From Enhydrobacter sp. (GTDB lineage: Bacteria; Pseudomonadota; Alphaproteobacteria; Reyranellales; Reyranellaceae): a stretch of DNA of 64,000 bases. Positions 46,287 through 55,469 of the stretch are shown here, piece by piece. Both the position numbers and the translations under genes were made by a program. The stretch spans positions 1 through 64,000 of the forward strand of contig JAHCJV010000019.1 in NCBI GenBank assembly GCA_026126105.1, given 5' to 3'. Each line of letters opens with the position of its first letter. Within the stretch, counting starts at the first letter, position 1. Below the pieces are notes generated by a model, which was not told the DNA's origin, did not search any database, and worked only from the letters and a program-made list of their open reading frames with translations.

Positions 46287-46755
46287 ACTCGGACTGGAAG
46301 CCTGCGAGCAGCCCTATGCACGCGGCTTCGATGAGGTTCAGCGCCTCCTCGTAGCCCCGCGCCGGTCCGCCGTACGGATCCGATATTTCCTCGATGCCGA
46401 CCTCGGGCGCGAACTTCATCAGCAAGGTCGGGCGATCCTGTCGGTCGCGCGGCGCCATCCAGCGCATCGCCGCGAGATGGGTGAGGTCCATCGCCAGCGG
46501 CAGGTCGAACTTCGCGAGGTCCTCGTTGGTCAGGACCCGAGCGCGATGATCACCAATGTCGTAGCCGCGCCGCCTGGCGGCCTCTATCGCAAGCAGCGAC
46601 GCCGGCGCGCCGGCATGGCCATCGTAGGTCCCCGCGGAGTCGATCGTGAAGGCGTCAACCATGCCGGCGCGCCGCGCAAGGGTACGAAACACTCCGGTCG
46701 CCATAGGCGATCGGCAAATGTTGCCGGTACAAACGAAGAGGACGCCAATGGTCAT
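46264..46755 (-). CDS. Low-molecular-weight protein tyrosine phosphatase
   Basis: 163-residue phosphatase. The active-site loop VCTGNICRSPMA holds the nucleophile Cys9 and Arg15 of the CX5RS motif near the N-terminus. The general acid is in EISDPYGGPARGYEEA. It could act on phosphotyrosine proteins or arsenate-like substrates. The start is ATG 46755. Its 3' end overlaps the convergent DMFase-like gene by 23 bases; head to head with the sirtuin gene 27 bases away. Confidence 0.93.
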   Translation of the reverse strand: MTIGVLFVCTGNICRSPMATGVFRTLARRAGMVDAFTIDSAGTYDGHAGAPASLLAIEAARRRGYDIGDHRARVLTNEDLAKFDLPLAMDLTHLAAMRWMAPRDRQDRPTLLMKFAPEVGIEEISDPYGGPARGYEEALNLIEAACIGLLAGFQSEFKAARSG

Positions 46756-46782
46756 GGTCCGGCACCCTAGCACGGGGCTAAA

Positions 46783-47526
46783 GTGGCGCCCATGCACCAG
46801 GATTTCTTTCCGCCCGGCATCGTCGTGCTGACGGGAGCGGGTATATCGAAGGAAAGCGGCATAGACACCTTCCGCGACGAGGATGGGCTATGGGCCCGTA
46901 CCGATCTCGAGGAGGTCGCCACGCTCGAAGCCTGGCATCGCGACAGGAAGAAGGTGCTCGATTTCTACAACGACACCCGCAAGATGTTCCGGGCCGCTCA
47001 TGTCGCGCCCAACGCCGCCCACCGCGCCCTCGCCCATCTCGAGCAGAAGTACGGAGGCGAGGTCACGATAGTGACGCAAAATATCGATCCGCTGCACGAG
47101 CTGGCGGGCTCGAAGCGCGTGATTCACATGCACGGCCGCGACGGCGAGATCCGCTGCATGAAGTGTGGAACTGTTACCGAGTCGGACGACGATCTCAGCC
47201 CGGCCTCGATTTGCCCACATTGCAAGGCGGTGGGCGAACTACGCCCCAACATCGTCTGGTTCGGCGAGATGCCCATGCACATGGACGAGATTTACGCGGT
47301 GCTGGAGCGCTGCGGCCTCTTCCTGTCGATCGGCACATCGGGCGAGGTCTATCCGGCCGCCGGCTTCGTGATGCACGTTCGCCGCAGCAACCGTCGCGCT
47401 CACGCCGTCGAGCTCAATCTCGAGCCGACCGGCAACCAGACTCTGTTCCATCAGCACATCTACGGTCCCGCCACGCTCACCGTGCCGCCCTATGTCGAGC
47501 GTGTGCTGGCGCACGGCTGGAAATAA
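46783..47526 (+). CDS. NAD-dependent protein deacylase (sirtuin, CobB-like)
   Basis: About 245 residues. The NAD site is VVLTGAGISKESGIDTFRD, then TQNIDPLHELAG, with catalytic His in VIHMHGRDG. The zinc knuckle is CMKCG and CPHCK. The class III landmark Tyr is kept in DFYNDTRK (Tyr62), but the Arg three residues on, which favours succinyl and malonyl groups in E. coli CobB, aligns with Thr65. The start is GTG 46783 or ATG 46792. It is followed at 13 bases by an acyl-CoA dehydrogenase gene, a possible acylation link. Confidence 0.93.
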   Translation: MAPMHQDFFPPGIVVLTGAGISKESGIDTFRDEDGLWARTDLEEVATLEAWHRDRKKVLDFYNDTRKMFRAAHVAPNAAHRALAHLEQKYGGEVTIVTQNIDPLHELAGSKRVIHMHGRDGEIRCMKCGTVTESDDDLSPASICPHCKAVGELRPNIVWFGEMPMHMDEIYAVLERCGLFLSIGTSGEVYPAAGFVMHVRRSNRRAHAVELNLEPTGNQTLFHQHIYGPATLTVPPYVERVLAHGWK

Positions 47527-47539
47527 CAAGGAGGAAACA

Positions 47540-49318
47540 ATGCCCGACATGACACTGCAGGCGCACGGCGCCCACCACATCGCGCCCGACATTCACGGCC
47601 AGAATTTCCATGCCATCGACCATCAGTTCCAGGGCCTGATGTCGCTCTACATGGAACCCAGCCTGCGCGCGCAGATGACGCCGCATTTCGATCGGCTGGG
47701 CGCGCTGGCGGGCAACCGCCTCGACGAACTGGCGCAGATCGCTGACAAGCATCCGCCGATCCTGCAGCCGCGCGACCGTTTCGGCCGCGACGAGGACTGG
47801 ATCGACTACCACCCTTCCTATCGCGAGATGGAAAAGATCGCGTTCGACGAGTTCGGCATGCACGCCATGAGCCATCGCGCCGGCGTGCTGGGGATGACGG
47901 AGCCGGCGCATCCGCTGGTGAAGTACGCCATCACCTATCTCTTTGTGCAGGCCGAGTTCGGCCTGATGTGCCCGGTTTCGGTCTCGGACACCTCCAACTT
48001 CATGATCAAGCGCTATGGCTCGCCCGCCCTGAAGAAACTGCTGCTCGACCGCCTGCTGAGCCAGGACCCCGCGACGATGCTGAAGGGCACCCAGTTCATG
48101 ACCGAGAAGGCCGGCGGTTCCGACGTCGGCGCGATCGAGACCGAAGCCGAGCGGATCGGCGTTGGAGCCGACGGCATCGAGCGCTGGAGCCTGCACGGCC
48201 AGAAATGGTTCTGCAGCCATGCCGACGCCGATGTCGCCGTGCTGCTCGCCCGCCCGCGCGGTGGCGCACCGGGCACGCGCGGCCTCGGCATGTTCGCCAT
48301 GCCGCGGCGGCTCGAGGATGGCAGCCGCAACCGCTACCGGATCGTGCGCCTGAAGGACAAGCTCGGCACCAGGTCGATGGCCTCGGGCGAGATCATCCTC
48401 GACGGCGCCACGGCCTATCTGGTCGGCAATGTCGACCAAGGCTTCAAGCAGATGATGGAGCAGGTCAACCTGTCCCGTCTGAGCCACGGCGTGCGCGCGG
48501 CCTCGATGATGCGGCGCTGCCTGAACGAGGCGCTAGCCGCGGCGCGCGGTCGGCGCGCCTTCGGCAAAGCGATCGCCGAATACCCGCTTCTGCGCCGCCA
48601 GCTAATAAAGATCATGCTGCCGACCGAGCAGGCGCTGTCGATGTTCGCCTTCTCCGCCGACGCGATGGGCAAGGCCGACAAGGGCGACAAGGACGCCGCG
48701 AATCTGCTGCGCATCCTGACGCCGGTCTACAAGTTCCGTGCCTGCCGCGATAACATTCCGGTCGCCAGCCAATCCCTCGAGGTGCGCGGCGGCATCGGCT
48801 ACATCGAGGAATGGGTGACCGCGCGGCTGGTGCGCGATGCGCAGATCGGCACGCTGTGGGAAGGCACCTCGAACATCAACGCGCTCGACGTCGTGCAGCG
48901 CGCCGTCGGCAAGGCCGGTGGCCACAAGACCCTGACCGCAACACTCAAGGCAAAGTATGAGCCGAGCGACAGCCTGCCTGGGCAATACAAGGGCCTCCTC
49001 GGTGCCACCCTCGACAGGGTCGAGCGCTTCGTCGAAGCTGTTGCCGCCAACCCGAAGCACGAGAAGCGCGCCCGGCTCGCCGCCGGCGCGCTCTATCACG
49101 CCACGACCGCCGCGCTGATGGCCTGGGAGGGCGCCACGCTCGGCGCGCAGGGCGGCGACGCCCGCCGCCTGCTGCTGTCACGGCTGGTGATCGAACATCG
49201 CCTTGCCCCGCAGGACCCGCTTTCGCTGACCGAATCGTCCTGGGAGCAGGAAGCGATGGACCTCCTGCTCGACGATGCGCCCGTACCGCTGCAGAAGGCG
49301 ACGGCGCTGCTGTCCTAA
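47540..49318 (+). CDS. Acyl-CoA dehydrogenase family protein (long, AidB/FadE-like)
   Basis: 592-residue flavoenzyme, longer than the 380-residue classical dehydrogenases. It has an N-terminal helical extension, the central block MLKGTQFMTEKAGGSDVGAIETEA, KWFCSHADADVAVLLAR, and the C-terminal GGIGYIEEWVTARLVRDAQIGTLWEGTSNINALDV. Those features fit the AidB/DUF1974-like large group. AAGGAGG precedes the ATG at 47540. The substrate is unknown. Its stop overlaps the convergent dehydrogenase gene by four bases. Confidence 0.9.
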   Translation: MPDMTLQAHGAHHIAPDIHGQNFHAIDHQFQGLMSLYMEPSLRAQMTPHFDRLGALAGNRLDELAQIADKHPPILQPRDRFGRDEDWIDYHPSYREMEKIAFDEFGMHAMSHRAGVLGMTEPAHPLVKYAITYLFVQAEFGLMCPVSVSDTSNFMIKRYGSPALKKLLLDRLLSQDPATMLKGTQFMTEKAGGSDVGAIETEAERIGVGADGIERWSLHGQKWFCSHADADVAVLLARPRGGAPGTRGLGMFAMPRRLEDGSRNRYRIVRLKDKLGTRSMASGEIILDGATAYLVGNVDQGFKQMMEQVNLSRLSHGVRAASMMRRCLNEALAAARGRRAFGKAIAEYPLLRRQLIKIMLPTEQALSMFAFSADAMGKADKGDKDAANLLRILTPVYKFRACRDNIPVASQSLEVRGGIGYIEEWVTARLVRDAQIGTLWEGTSNINALDVVQRAVGKAGGHKTLTATLKAKYEPSDSLPGQYKGLLGATLDRVERFVEAVAANPKHEKRARLAAGALYHATTAALMAWEGATLGAQGGDARRLLLSRLVIEHRLAPQDPLSLTESSWEQEAMDLLLDDAPVPLQKATALLS

Positions 49319-50202
49319 ACGTCCTTCCTCACCGTCACGCCGGCTAACTTTTCGAAGACTTTCACGATTGCGGACCCGTCCTCCTTGTTGAGGCCCTGGG
49401 CGCGGGCCATTTGGTAGACCTGCTGGCTCACGTTGGCGAGCAGCACGGGCACGCCCAGGCGCTTGGCGAACGCGGTCTCGAGCTCCTGATCCTTGTAGGA
49501 GATGTCGATCGTGCCACCCGGGACGTAGTCGCCGGAGAGGATGCGAGGAACCCGGAGCTCCCACGCCGCGCTGCCGCCGGTCGAGACCCTCACCACCTCG
49601 TACATCGTCTTCGGGTCGAGCCCTGCCTTCACGCCCAGCACGAGAGCCTCGGCAACGGCCACCGTGTTGACCTGTACGAGCATGTTGTTGACAAGCTTCA
49701 TGGCGAGCCCGCTGCCGAGCGGACCGACATGGAACGTCTTGTTGCCCATGACGGCAAAGAGGTCCTCGCATTTGGCGACGGTGGCCGCATCACCGCCCAC
49801 GATCACCGACAGGTCGCCGGACTGCGCGCGTCCGGTACCGCCGCTGACCGGCGCGTCGATCATGGCGATGCCCTTGGCCGCCAGTTCTTCGGCGAGCGAG
49901 CGTGCCGTAAAGGGATCGATAGTCGCCATGCAGATCACGATGTGTCCCGGCTTGGCGGCCTGGATTATGCCGTCGGGTCCGGCGATCACCGATTGCGCCT
50001 GCTCGGTCGTCTCGACGATGACGATGGTGCGATCGACGGCGGCCGCTACTTCCCTCGCCGATTTGGCGACCTCCGCGTTGAACTTCGCGGTCTTCGCGGT
50101 GTCGATGTCGTTCACTACCAGCGGCACCCCCGCTTCGATCAGATTGCGCGCCATGGGGCCGCCCATGGCGCCCAGTCCGATGAAACCAACCTTGCCGGCC
50201 AT
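49315..50202 (-). CDS. 3-hydroxyisobutyrate dehydrogenase-type NAD(P) oxidoreductase
   Basis: 295-residue beta-hydroxyacid dehydrogenase. The N-terminal Rossmann block KVGFIGLGAMGGPMARNLIEAG is followed by the substrate motif DAPVSGGTGRAQSG and the catalytic Lys in GSGLAMKLVNNML. The helical C-terminal domain completes the fold. Tartronate semialdehyde, 3-hydroxyisobutyrate and similar acids are family substrates and cannot be told apart here. Head to head with the SDR gene, 44 bases away. Confidence 0.9.
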   Translation of the reverse strand: MAGKVGFIGLGAMGGPMARNLIEAGVPLVVNDIDTAKTAKFNAEVAKSAREVAAAVDRTIVIVETTEQAQSVIAGPDGIIQAAKPGHIVICMATIDPFTARSLAEELAAKGIAMIDAPVSGGTGRAQSGDLSVIVGGDAATVAKCEDLFAVMGNKTFHVGPLGSGLAMKLVNNMLVQVNTVAVAEALVLGVKAGLDPKTMYEVVRVSTGGSAAWELRVPRILSGDYVPGGTIDISYKDQELETAFAKRLGVPVLLANVSQQVYQMARAQGLNKEDGSAIVKVFEKLAGVTVRKDV

Positions 50203-50246
50203 TTTTCCCTCCCGTATCGATCGTGGGACTGTAGAGGGAGAATCTC

Positions 50247-51005
50247 ATGAAGCTCGACGGAAAAGTTGCCCTGGTGACCGGCGCCAGCCGCGGCCTGGGC
50301 GAAGGTGCGGCCCGCGGACTCGCCCGTGAGGGTGCCGCCGTGATGCTGCTGGCGCGCGACGGAGACTTGGCGCAAACGGTCGCACAGGGGATCGTCGCCG
50401 ACGGCGGCCGAGCGGAGGCGCTTGCCTGCGATGTAACTGACTATCCGTCCGTCGAACGTGCAGTAGCCGACACGCGCGAACGGTTCGGTGGTCTGGACAT
50501 CCTGGTTAACAATGCCGGTGTCATCGAGCCGATCTCATCGCTTGCCACTTCCAATCCCGGTGCCTGGGCACTCAACATCCAGATCAATCTCGTCGGCGCC
50601 TACAATGTCGTACGCGCCGTGCTCGACGGCATGCTGGCGGCGGGTGGCGGCACGATCATCAACGTTTCCTCGGGCGCGGCGCACCGCCCGCTCGAAGGTT
50701 GGAGCGCCTATTGTGCGGGCAAAGCCGGCCTTGCCATGATGACGCGCTCCATTGCGCTCGAGACCGCGGGCCAAGGCATCCGCATCTTCGGCTTCTCGCC
50801 CGGCACGATCGACACCGACATGCAGGTCAAGATCCGCGCCTCGGGCATCAATCCCGTGAGCCAGATCCCGCGCGGCGACCTCGCGCCGGTCGAGCATGCC
50901 GTGCGCGGCCTGCTGTATGTCTGCGGCAGCGCGAGCGACGACCTGATCGGCCAGGACGTCTCAATCCGCGACGAAGCGGTTCGCCGGCGCGTCGGCCTTC
51001 AGTAG
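50247..51005 (+). CDS. SDR-family oxidoreductase
   Basis: 252-residue classical short-chain dehydrogenase. TGASRGLGEGAARGLAREGA starts near residue 11. The structural NNAG is at about 90-93, and the catalytic Ser is in NVSSGAA with Tyr/Lys in SAYCAGKAG. FGFSPGTIDTDMQ follows. GGGAG lies before the ATG. The gene runs 45 bases into the convergent CoA-transferase gene. Confidence 0.9.
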   Translation: MKLDGKVALVTGASRGLGEGAARGLAREGAAVMLLARDGDLAQTVAQGIVADGGRAEALACDVTDYPSVERAVADTRERFGGLDILVNNAGVIEPISSLATSNPGAWALNIQINLVGAYNVVRAVLDGMLAAGGGTIINVSSGAAHRPLEGWSAYCAGKAGLAMMTRSIALETAGQGIRIFGFSPGTIDTDMQVKIRASGINPVSQIPRGDLAPVEHAVRGLLYVCGSASDDLIGQDVSIRDEAVRRRVGLQ

Positions 51006-52094
51006 ATCGTCGTGCTCGCCGAGCAGAGGCTCGCGATAGAGCGGCTTTGACGGCTCGTCCTTGAAGCGCACCACGGGCGCGAAGTGCTTGCGGCCATCGT
51101 CGCCGGTCACAATCGCGCCGCGCTTGAGCAGGTTCGGATCGGCGATCGCCTCGGGTAGCGTGTTGACCGGGCCGTAGCAGATGTCGAGCGGCGCCAGCCA
51201 CTCCATCCAATGCGAGAGCGGCCGCTCCTTGAAGGTCGCGCCGAGGAATTCGTGCACTGGCTTCTGGTGCGCTCCCGGCCATTCGCAGAGAGGGATCATC
51301 TCGGGCTTGCCCAGCGCGGTGAGCAGATTGCGGATGAACTTCATTTCCTGGCCGGCGAGCACGAGCTGGCGGCCGTCCGACGTGTCGTAGGTCCGGTAGA
51401 AGGCCGCACCGCCGGTGGTGCGCTGGTTCTTCACGTCGGGCTGCTTGCCCTCGGTGAAGGCTTCGGCAACCACATTGGCGCAGGAGGCCATCAGCGCCTC
51501 GTGCATCGATACGTCGATATAGTCGCCTTTGCCTGTTGTCGTCCGGCGCAGCAGCGCCATCAGCACACCCGACAGGCCGTGCAGGCCGCTCACCAGATCG
51601 GCGATCGGGATGCCTGGCACGGCGGGCCTGCCATCGTCACCCAGTGTCAGGCTCAGCACGCCGGTCATCGCCTCGAGCGCGAGGTCGTGCGCGGCACGGC
51701 CAGGGTACGCGCCGTCCTGCCCAAAGGCGCTGATCGAGCAATAGACGACGCCCGGATTCACCGCCTTCACCGCGTCGTAGGAGATGCCGAAGCGCGCCGC
51801 CACCCCGGGGCGGAACGACTCGACGATCACGTCGGCCTCCCCGCACAGTCGGAACAGATCGGCTCGCCCCGGCTCGGTCTTTAGGTCGAGCACGACGCTC
51901 TTCTTGCCGCGCGCCATGTTGCGGAAGAACACCGAGGTGCGCTCATCGGCCGGACGGATGTGACGACCGGGATCGCCCTCGCCCGGCGGCTCGACCTTGA
52001 TTACGGTGGCTCCGTGATCGGCCAGCGCAAGCGTGAGATACGGCCCCGGCAGGAACCAGGAGAGATCGACGACCTTGATGCCTTCGAGCTTCAT
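50961..52094 (-). CDS. CaiB/BaiF (family III) CoA-transferase, copy 2
   Basis: 377-residue CoA-transferase. It opens MKLEGIKVVDLSWFLPGPYLTLALADHGATVIKVEPPGEGDPGR. The catalytic Asp region is HDLALEAMTG, with LKTEPGRADLFRLCGEADVIVESFRPG for CoA binding. The ATG at 52094 overlaps the stop of the preceding CoA-transferase as ATGA. It is last in a three-gene operon with an acyl-CoA dehydrogenase. It moves CoA between organic acids, activating the substrate for the dehydrogenase. Confidence 0.92.
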   Translation of the reverse strand: MKLEGIKVVDLSWFLPGPYLTLALADHGATVIKVEPPGEGDPGRHIRPADERTSVFFRNMARGKKSVVLDLKTEPGRADLFRLCGEADVIVESFRPGVAARFGISYDAVKAVNPGVVYCSISAFGQDGAYPGRAAHDLALEAMTGVLSLTLGDDGRPAVPGIPIADLVSGLHGLSGVLMALLRRTTTGKGDYIDVSMHEALMASCANVVAEAFTEGKQPDVKNQRTTGGAAFYRTYDTSDGRQLVLAGQEMKFIRNLLTALGKPEMIPLCEWPGAHQKPVHEFLGATFKERPLSHWMEWLAPLDICYGPVNTLPEAIADPNLLKRGAIVTGDDGRKHFAPVVRFKDEPSKPLYREPLLGEHDDLLKADAPANRFVAD

Positions 52095-53248
52095 TGTGCC
52101 TCGTCCAGAAGAGCGTTGTCGGCTCCGAGTGGCGAGCAGGCGGCTTGCGCCGGCCGTTCGCCGTCGATGCGCAGGGGATTGGCGATCACGCGCAGGCTGC
52201 CCTTCGCGGGATGGGGCACAGCCGAGACCATGCCGGTGGCGCGGGCGAAATCCGAATCGAGCGCCTGGTCCAGTCGATAGACAGGCGCAGCCGGCAGCAC
52301 GCCATTGAATCGATCGAGCCATTCAGCGGTCGTACGCGTGCGGAAGGTCGGGTCGAGCGCTTCGGTCAGCGCGGCGCGATTCGCCGCCCGCGTATTGGGA
52401 TCGGGGAATCGTGCATCGTCGAGCAAGTCCGCACGCCCCATCGCCTCGACGAGCGATAGCCAGAATTTCTGGGTCATGCACATGATGAAAATCCAGCCGT
52501 CGGCCGTCGGAAAGGTCTGCACCGGCGCCAGCGACAGATGCGCGCTGCGCGGCACCCGGGGTGAGACATCGCCCTCGTTGAGGTACCACAGGCCCGGATA
52601 GGTGAGCTGGTGCATCGCCACGTCGTACAGGCAGGTGTCGACGTCGCAGCCCACGCCGGTCGTCCTGGCGCGGAGCAGGCAGGCAAGCAGGCCGACCGTG
52701 CCGGTGAGGCCACTCATGCTGTCAATCAGCGACACGCCCACCCGCGTCGGCGGCCCGTCGGGATCGCCGGTGAGTTCCATCAGGCCGGCCTCGGACTGCA
52801 TCAGGAAATCATAACCCGGCCAGTCGGCGCGCTCGTTGCCGCGGCCGTAGGCGGAGATGTGCAGGCAGACGATCTCCGGCTTGAGATGCTTCAGACTCGC
52901 GTAATCGATGCCGAGCTTGCCGGGCTGCGTGCCGCGCATGTTGTTGACCACGCAATCGGCGCTCTTGACCAGAGAGTTGAACTGCGCCCGGCCATCCTTC
53001 GATTTAAGATCGAGCGTCACGCTCTTCTTGCCGAGGTTCCAGGCCTGGAAGTATTCGCTGTCGTCCTTGCCCAACCGATGCGGCCCGACCTGGCGCGACG
53101 GATCGCCGTCCGGCGCCTCGACCTTGATCACCTCGGCGCCGAGCTCGGCCATGAACATGGTGCCGTAGGGGCCGGCGCCGAACTGCTCGAGCGTCAGCAC
53201 GCGAATGCCGGCCAGCGGTTTCGACGAGGGCGGCTTGGCGTTACTCAT
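52091..53248 (-). CDS. CaiB/BaiF (family III) CoA-transferase, copy 1
   Basis: 385-residue CoA-transferase only distantly like its neighbour, so not a recent duplicate. It opens LAGIRVLTLEQFGAGPYGTMFMAELGAEVIKVEAPDGDPSR. NLGKKSVTLDLKSKDGRAQF is the CoA-loop region, and GYDFLMQSEAGLMELTG carries the catalytic Asp. Start and stop both overlap neighbours as ATGA. The pair of transferases may work together as a two-subunit enzyme or on two acids of one pathway (inference). Confidence 0.92.
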   Translation of the reverse strand: MSNAKPPSSKPLAGIRVLTLEQFGAGPYGTMFMAELGAEVIKVEAPDGDPSRQVGPHRLGKDDSEYFQAWNLGKKSVTLDLKSKDGRAQFNSLVKSADCVVNNMRGTQPGKLGIDYASLKHLKPEIVCLHISAYGRGNERADWPGYDFLMQSEAGLMELTGDPDGPPTRVGVSLIDSMSGLTGTVGLLACLLRARTTGVGCDVDTCLYDVAMHQLTYPGLWYLNEGDVSPRVPRSAHLSLAPVQTFPTADGWIFIMCMTQKFWLSLVEAMGRADLLDDARFPDPNTRAANRAALTEALDPTFRTRTTAEWLDRFNGVLPAAPVYRLDQALDSDFARATGMVSAVPHPAKGSLRVIANPLRIDGERPAQAACSPLGADNALLDEAQ

Positions 53249-54402
53249 GCCGACGCGTTCCGGCGCGCCCATTGGCGTGCGATGATCAGGCGCTGCATCT
53301 CGTTGGTGCCCTCGCCGATGCAGGTCAGCGGCGCGTCGCGATAGAGTCGCTCGATGTCGTATTCCTTCGAATAGCCGTAGGCGCCGTGAATCCGCATCGA
53401 CTCGGTGCTGTTCTCGAGAGCCGCTTCCGAGGCGAAATACTTTGCCATGCCGGCCTCCATGTCGCAGCGATCGCCGCGATCGAAGGCCTGCGCGGCGTCG
53501 AGCGTCAACAGGCGAGCGGCCCGGGCGCGGGTCGCCATTTCGCCGATCTTCAGGGCGATCGCCTGGTGCTCGATGATCGGCTTGCCAAAGGTCTGACGGA
53601 GCTGCGCGTAGTCGGTCGCGAGCCGGAGTGCGCCTTCGGCAATGCCGACGCCGCGGGCGGCGACGTTGATTCGGCCGAGCTCCAAGCCACCCGCCACCTG
53701 GGTAAAGCCGCGGCCTTCGACCTCGCCGATCAGGTGATCGGCCGAAATGCGATAGTCCTGGAAGATCAGCTCACCCGAATCGATCGACTTATAGCCAAGC
53801 TTCTCGAGCTTGCGGCCAACCGTGAAGCCCGGCCCCTTCGGCGCGATGAACAGACTCATCCCTGAATAGCGAGGGCTCGCCTCAGGGTTGGTCTTGACCA
53901 GCAGCGCGAAGCACGAGCCCTCGATGCCGTTGCTGATCCAAGTCTTGGTGCCGTTGATGACGTAGTCGCCCTTGTCGCGCCGCGCTGTCATGCGGATCGC
54001 CTGCAGATCGGTGCCGGCGTTCGGCTCGGTCAGCGCCAGCCCCCCCCTCACCTCGCCGCTTGCGAACTTCGGCAGCCAGTGCCGCCGTTGCGGCTCGGTG
54101 CCGAACTTTTCAACCGCCAACGCCAGCATGAGATGCGAGTTGAAGATGCCGGTGATTGCCATCCAAACTGAAGATATCTTCATCACGATCTGCGCATAGG
54201 TCGTCGCCGGCAGCCCGAGCCCGCCATACTCCGGCGACACCGTGGCACCGAACAGGCCGAGCTCCTTCATCTGCTCGACGATCTCGGCCGGCCACTTGTC
54301 GGCGTGGTCGAACTCCTTCACGCGCGGGCGCACTTCGCGTTCCACCCATCGATCGATCGTCGCGAATAACTGCGCCTCGTCCGCAGGATCGATCTTGGCC
54401 AT
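53245..54402 (-). CDS. Acyl-CoA dehydrogenase (glutaryl-CoA dehydrogenase-like)
   Basis: 385-residue enzyme of classical size. VSPEYGGLGLPATTYAQIVMKISSVW, GGLALTEPNAGTDLQAIRM and TKTWISNGIEG are the FAD/substrate blocks. The C-terminal MRIHGAYGYSKEYDIERLYRDAPLTCIGEGTNEMQRLII is complete. GGGAGATTGCA precedes the ATG at 54402. First gene of the operon with two CoA-transferases and divergent from a Bug binding protein, which suggests uptake and CoA-dependent breakdown of a carboxylic acid. Confidence 0.93.
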   Translation of the reverse strand: MAKIDPADEAQLFATIDRWVEREVRPRVKEFDHADKWPAEIVEQMKELGLFGATVSPEYGGLGLPATTYAQIVMKISSVWMAITGIFNSHLMLALAVEKFGTEPQRRHWLPKFASGEVRGGLALTEPNAGTDLQAIRMTARRDKGDYVINGTKTWISNGIEGSCFALLVKTNPEASPRYSGMSLFIAPKGPGFTVGRKLEKLGYKSIDSGELIFQDYRISADHLIGEVEGRGFTQVAGGLELGRINVAARGVGIAEGALRLATDYAQLRQTFGKPIIEHQAIALKIGEMATRARAARLLTLDAAQAFDRGDRCDMEAGMAKYFASEAALENSTESMRIHGAYGYSKEYDIERLYRDAPLTCIGEGTNEMQRLIIARQWARRNASA

Positions 54403-54487
54403 TGCAATCTCCCAACTTTTGCCGCGACAAGGTGAGAAGACGTACATTCAGAGTCAACGTAAGGCTAGGCGTGGAGGAAAGAACCAG

Positions 54488-55459
54488 ATGAAGAGACGGG
54501 TATTGCTCGGTGCGATGGGCGCCGTGCCGTTCGCACAGCGCGTTCTGGCGCAAGGCAACGATTGGCCGACGCGCAATGTACGCATCGTCTGCCCCTTCAC
54601 GCCCGGTGGGTCGCAGGACCTGATCGCGCGGCGCCTCGGCGTCAAGCTCACGGACCATTTCGGCCAATCATTCGTGGTCGAGAACCGGTCCGGCGCCGGC
54701 GGCTCGATTGCTGCCGACAATGTCGCCAAGTCCGCGCCCGACGGCTATTCGGTGCTGCTGGGCAATATCGGCAGCCACGCGCTCGTGCCGCATCTTTTCG
54801 CCAAGCCGCCCTACAACGCTTTCACCGATCTCGAGACCGCGTGCTGGATCGGCACCCAGCCCAACCTGCTGGCCTGTCACCCCGACTTTCCGCACGATAC
54901 GCCGCAGAAGTTGATCGCCGCAGCGAAAGCGGATCCAGGCAAATATTCCTATGGGTCGTCCGGGGTTGGGACCTCACCATCTTTGACCATGGAACTGATC
55001 AAGCAGAAGACAGGTGTCGATCTGACCTTCATTTCCTATCGCGGCGCCTCGGCGGCCGCGGCGGACGTCCTGAGCGGAACCATACCGATGGTCATCGCCA
55101 ACATCGATTCCCTGATGGGCCACGTCAACGGCGGCAAGCTTAAGCCGATCGCCACCACAGGTGCCCAGCGCTCGGGTGCCGCGCCCAATACTCCGACGTT
55201 GGTAGAAGCCGGCTTTCCCGACCTGATCGTCACTTCATGGTCGTTGTGGGCGGTGCCGGCCAAGACTCCGGCGGCGATCAAGGAAAAGCTCAGGCTCGGC
55301 ACCGAGAAGGCTCTGAAACAGCCCGATGTGGTCGAGAGCATGAAGGTCGGCGGCTTCGATCCCGGCACCATGTCGGTCGCCGAGGCCGATGCCTTCATCA
55401 AGACCGAGTACCAGCGCTGGGGCGAGGTCATCCGTGCCGCGGGCATCAAGCCGCAGTGA
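54488..55459 (+). CDS. Tripartite tricarboxylate (TTT) Bug-family binding protein
   Basis: 323-residue periplasmic binding protein. A short signal (KRRVLLGAMGAVPFAQRVLAQG) is followed by WPTRNVRIVCPFTPGGSQDLIARRL and VVENRSGAGGSIAADNVAKSAPDGYSVLLG, the Bug signature blocks. GGAGG lies ten bases before the ATG. Divergent from the acyl-CoA dehydrogenase/CoA-transferase operon; it probably captures that pathway's acid. No membrane subunits are present here. Confidence 0.92.
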   Translation: MKRRVLLGAMGAVPFAQRVLAQGNDWPTRNVRIVCPFTPGGSQDLIARRLGVKLTDHFGQSFVVENRSGAGGSIAADNVAKSAPDGYSVLLGNIGSHALVPHLFAKPPYNAFTDLETACWIGTQPNLLACHPDFPHDTPQKLIAAAKADPGKYSYGSSGVGTSPSLTMELIKQKTGVDLTFISYRGASAAAADVLSGTIPMVIANIDSLMGHVNGGKLKPIATTGAQRSGAAPNTPTLVEAGFPDLIVTSWSLWAVPAKTPAAIKEKLRLGTEKALKQPDVVESMKVGGFDPGTMSVAEADAFIKTEYQRWGEVIRAAGIKPQ

Positions 55460-55469
55460 CAAGCCGCTG

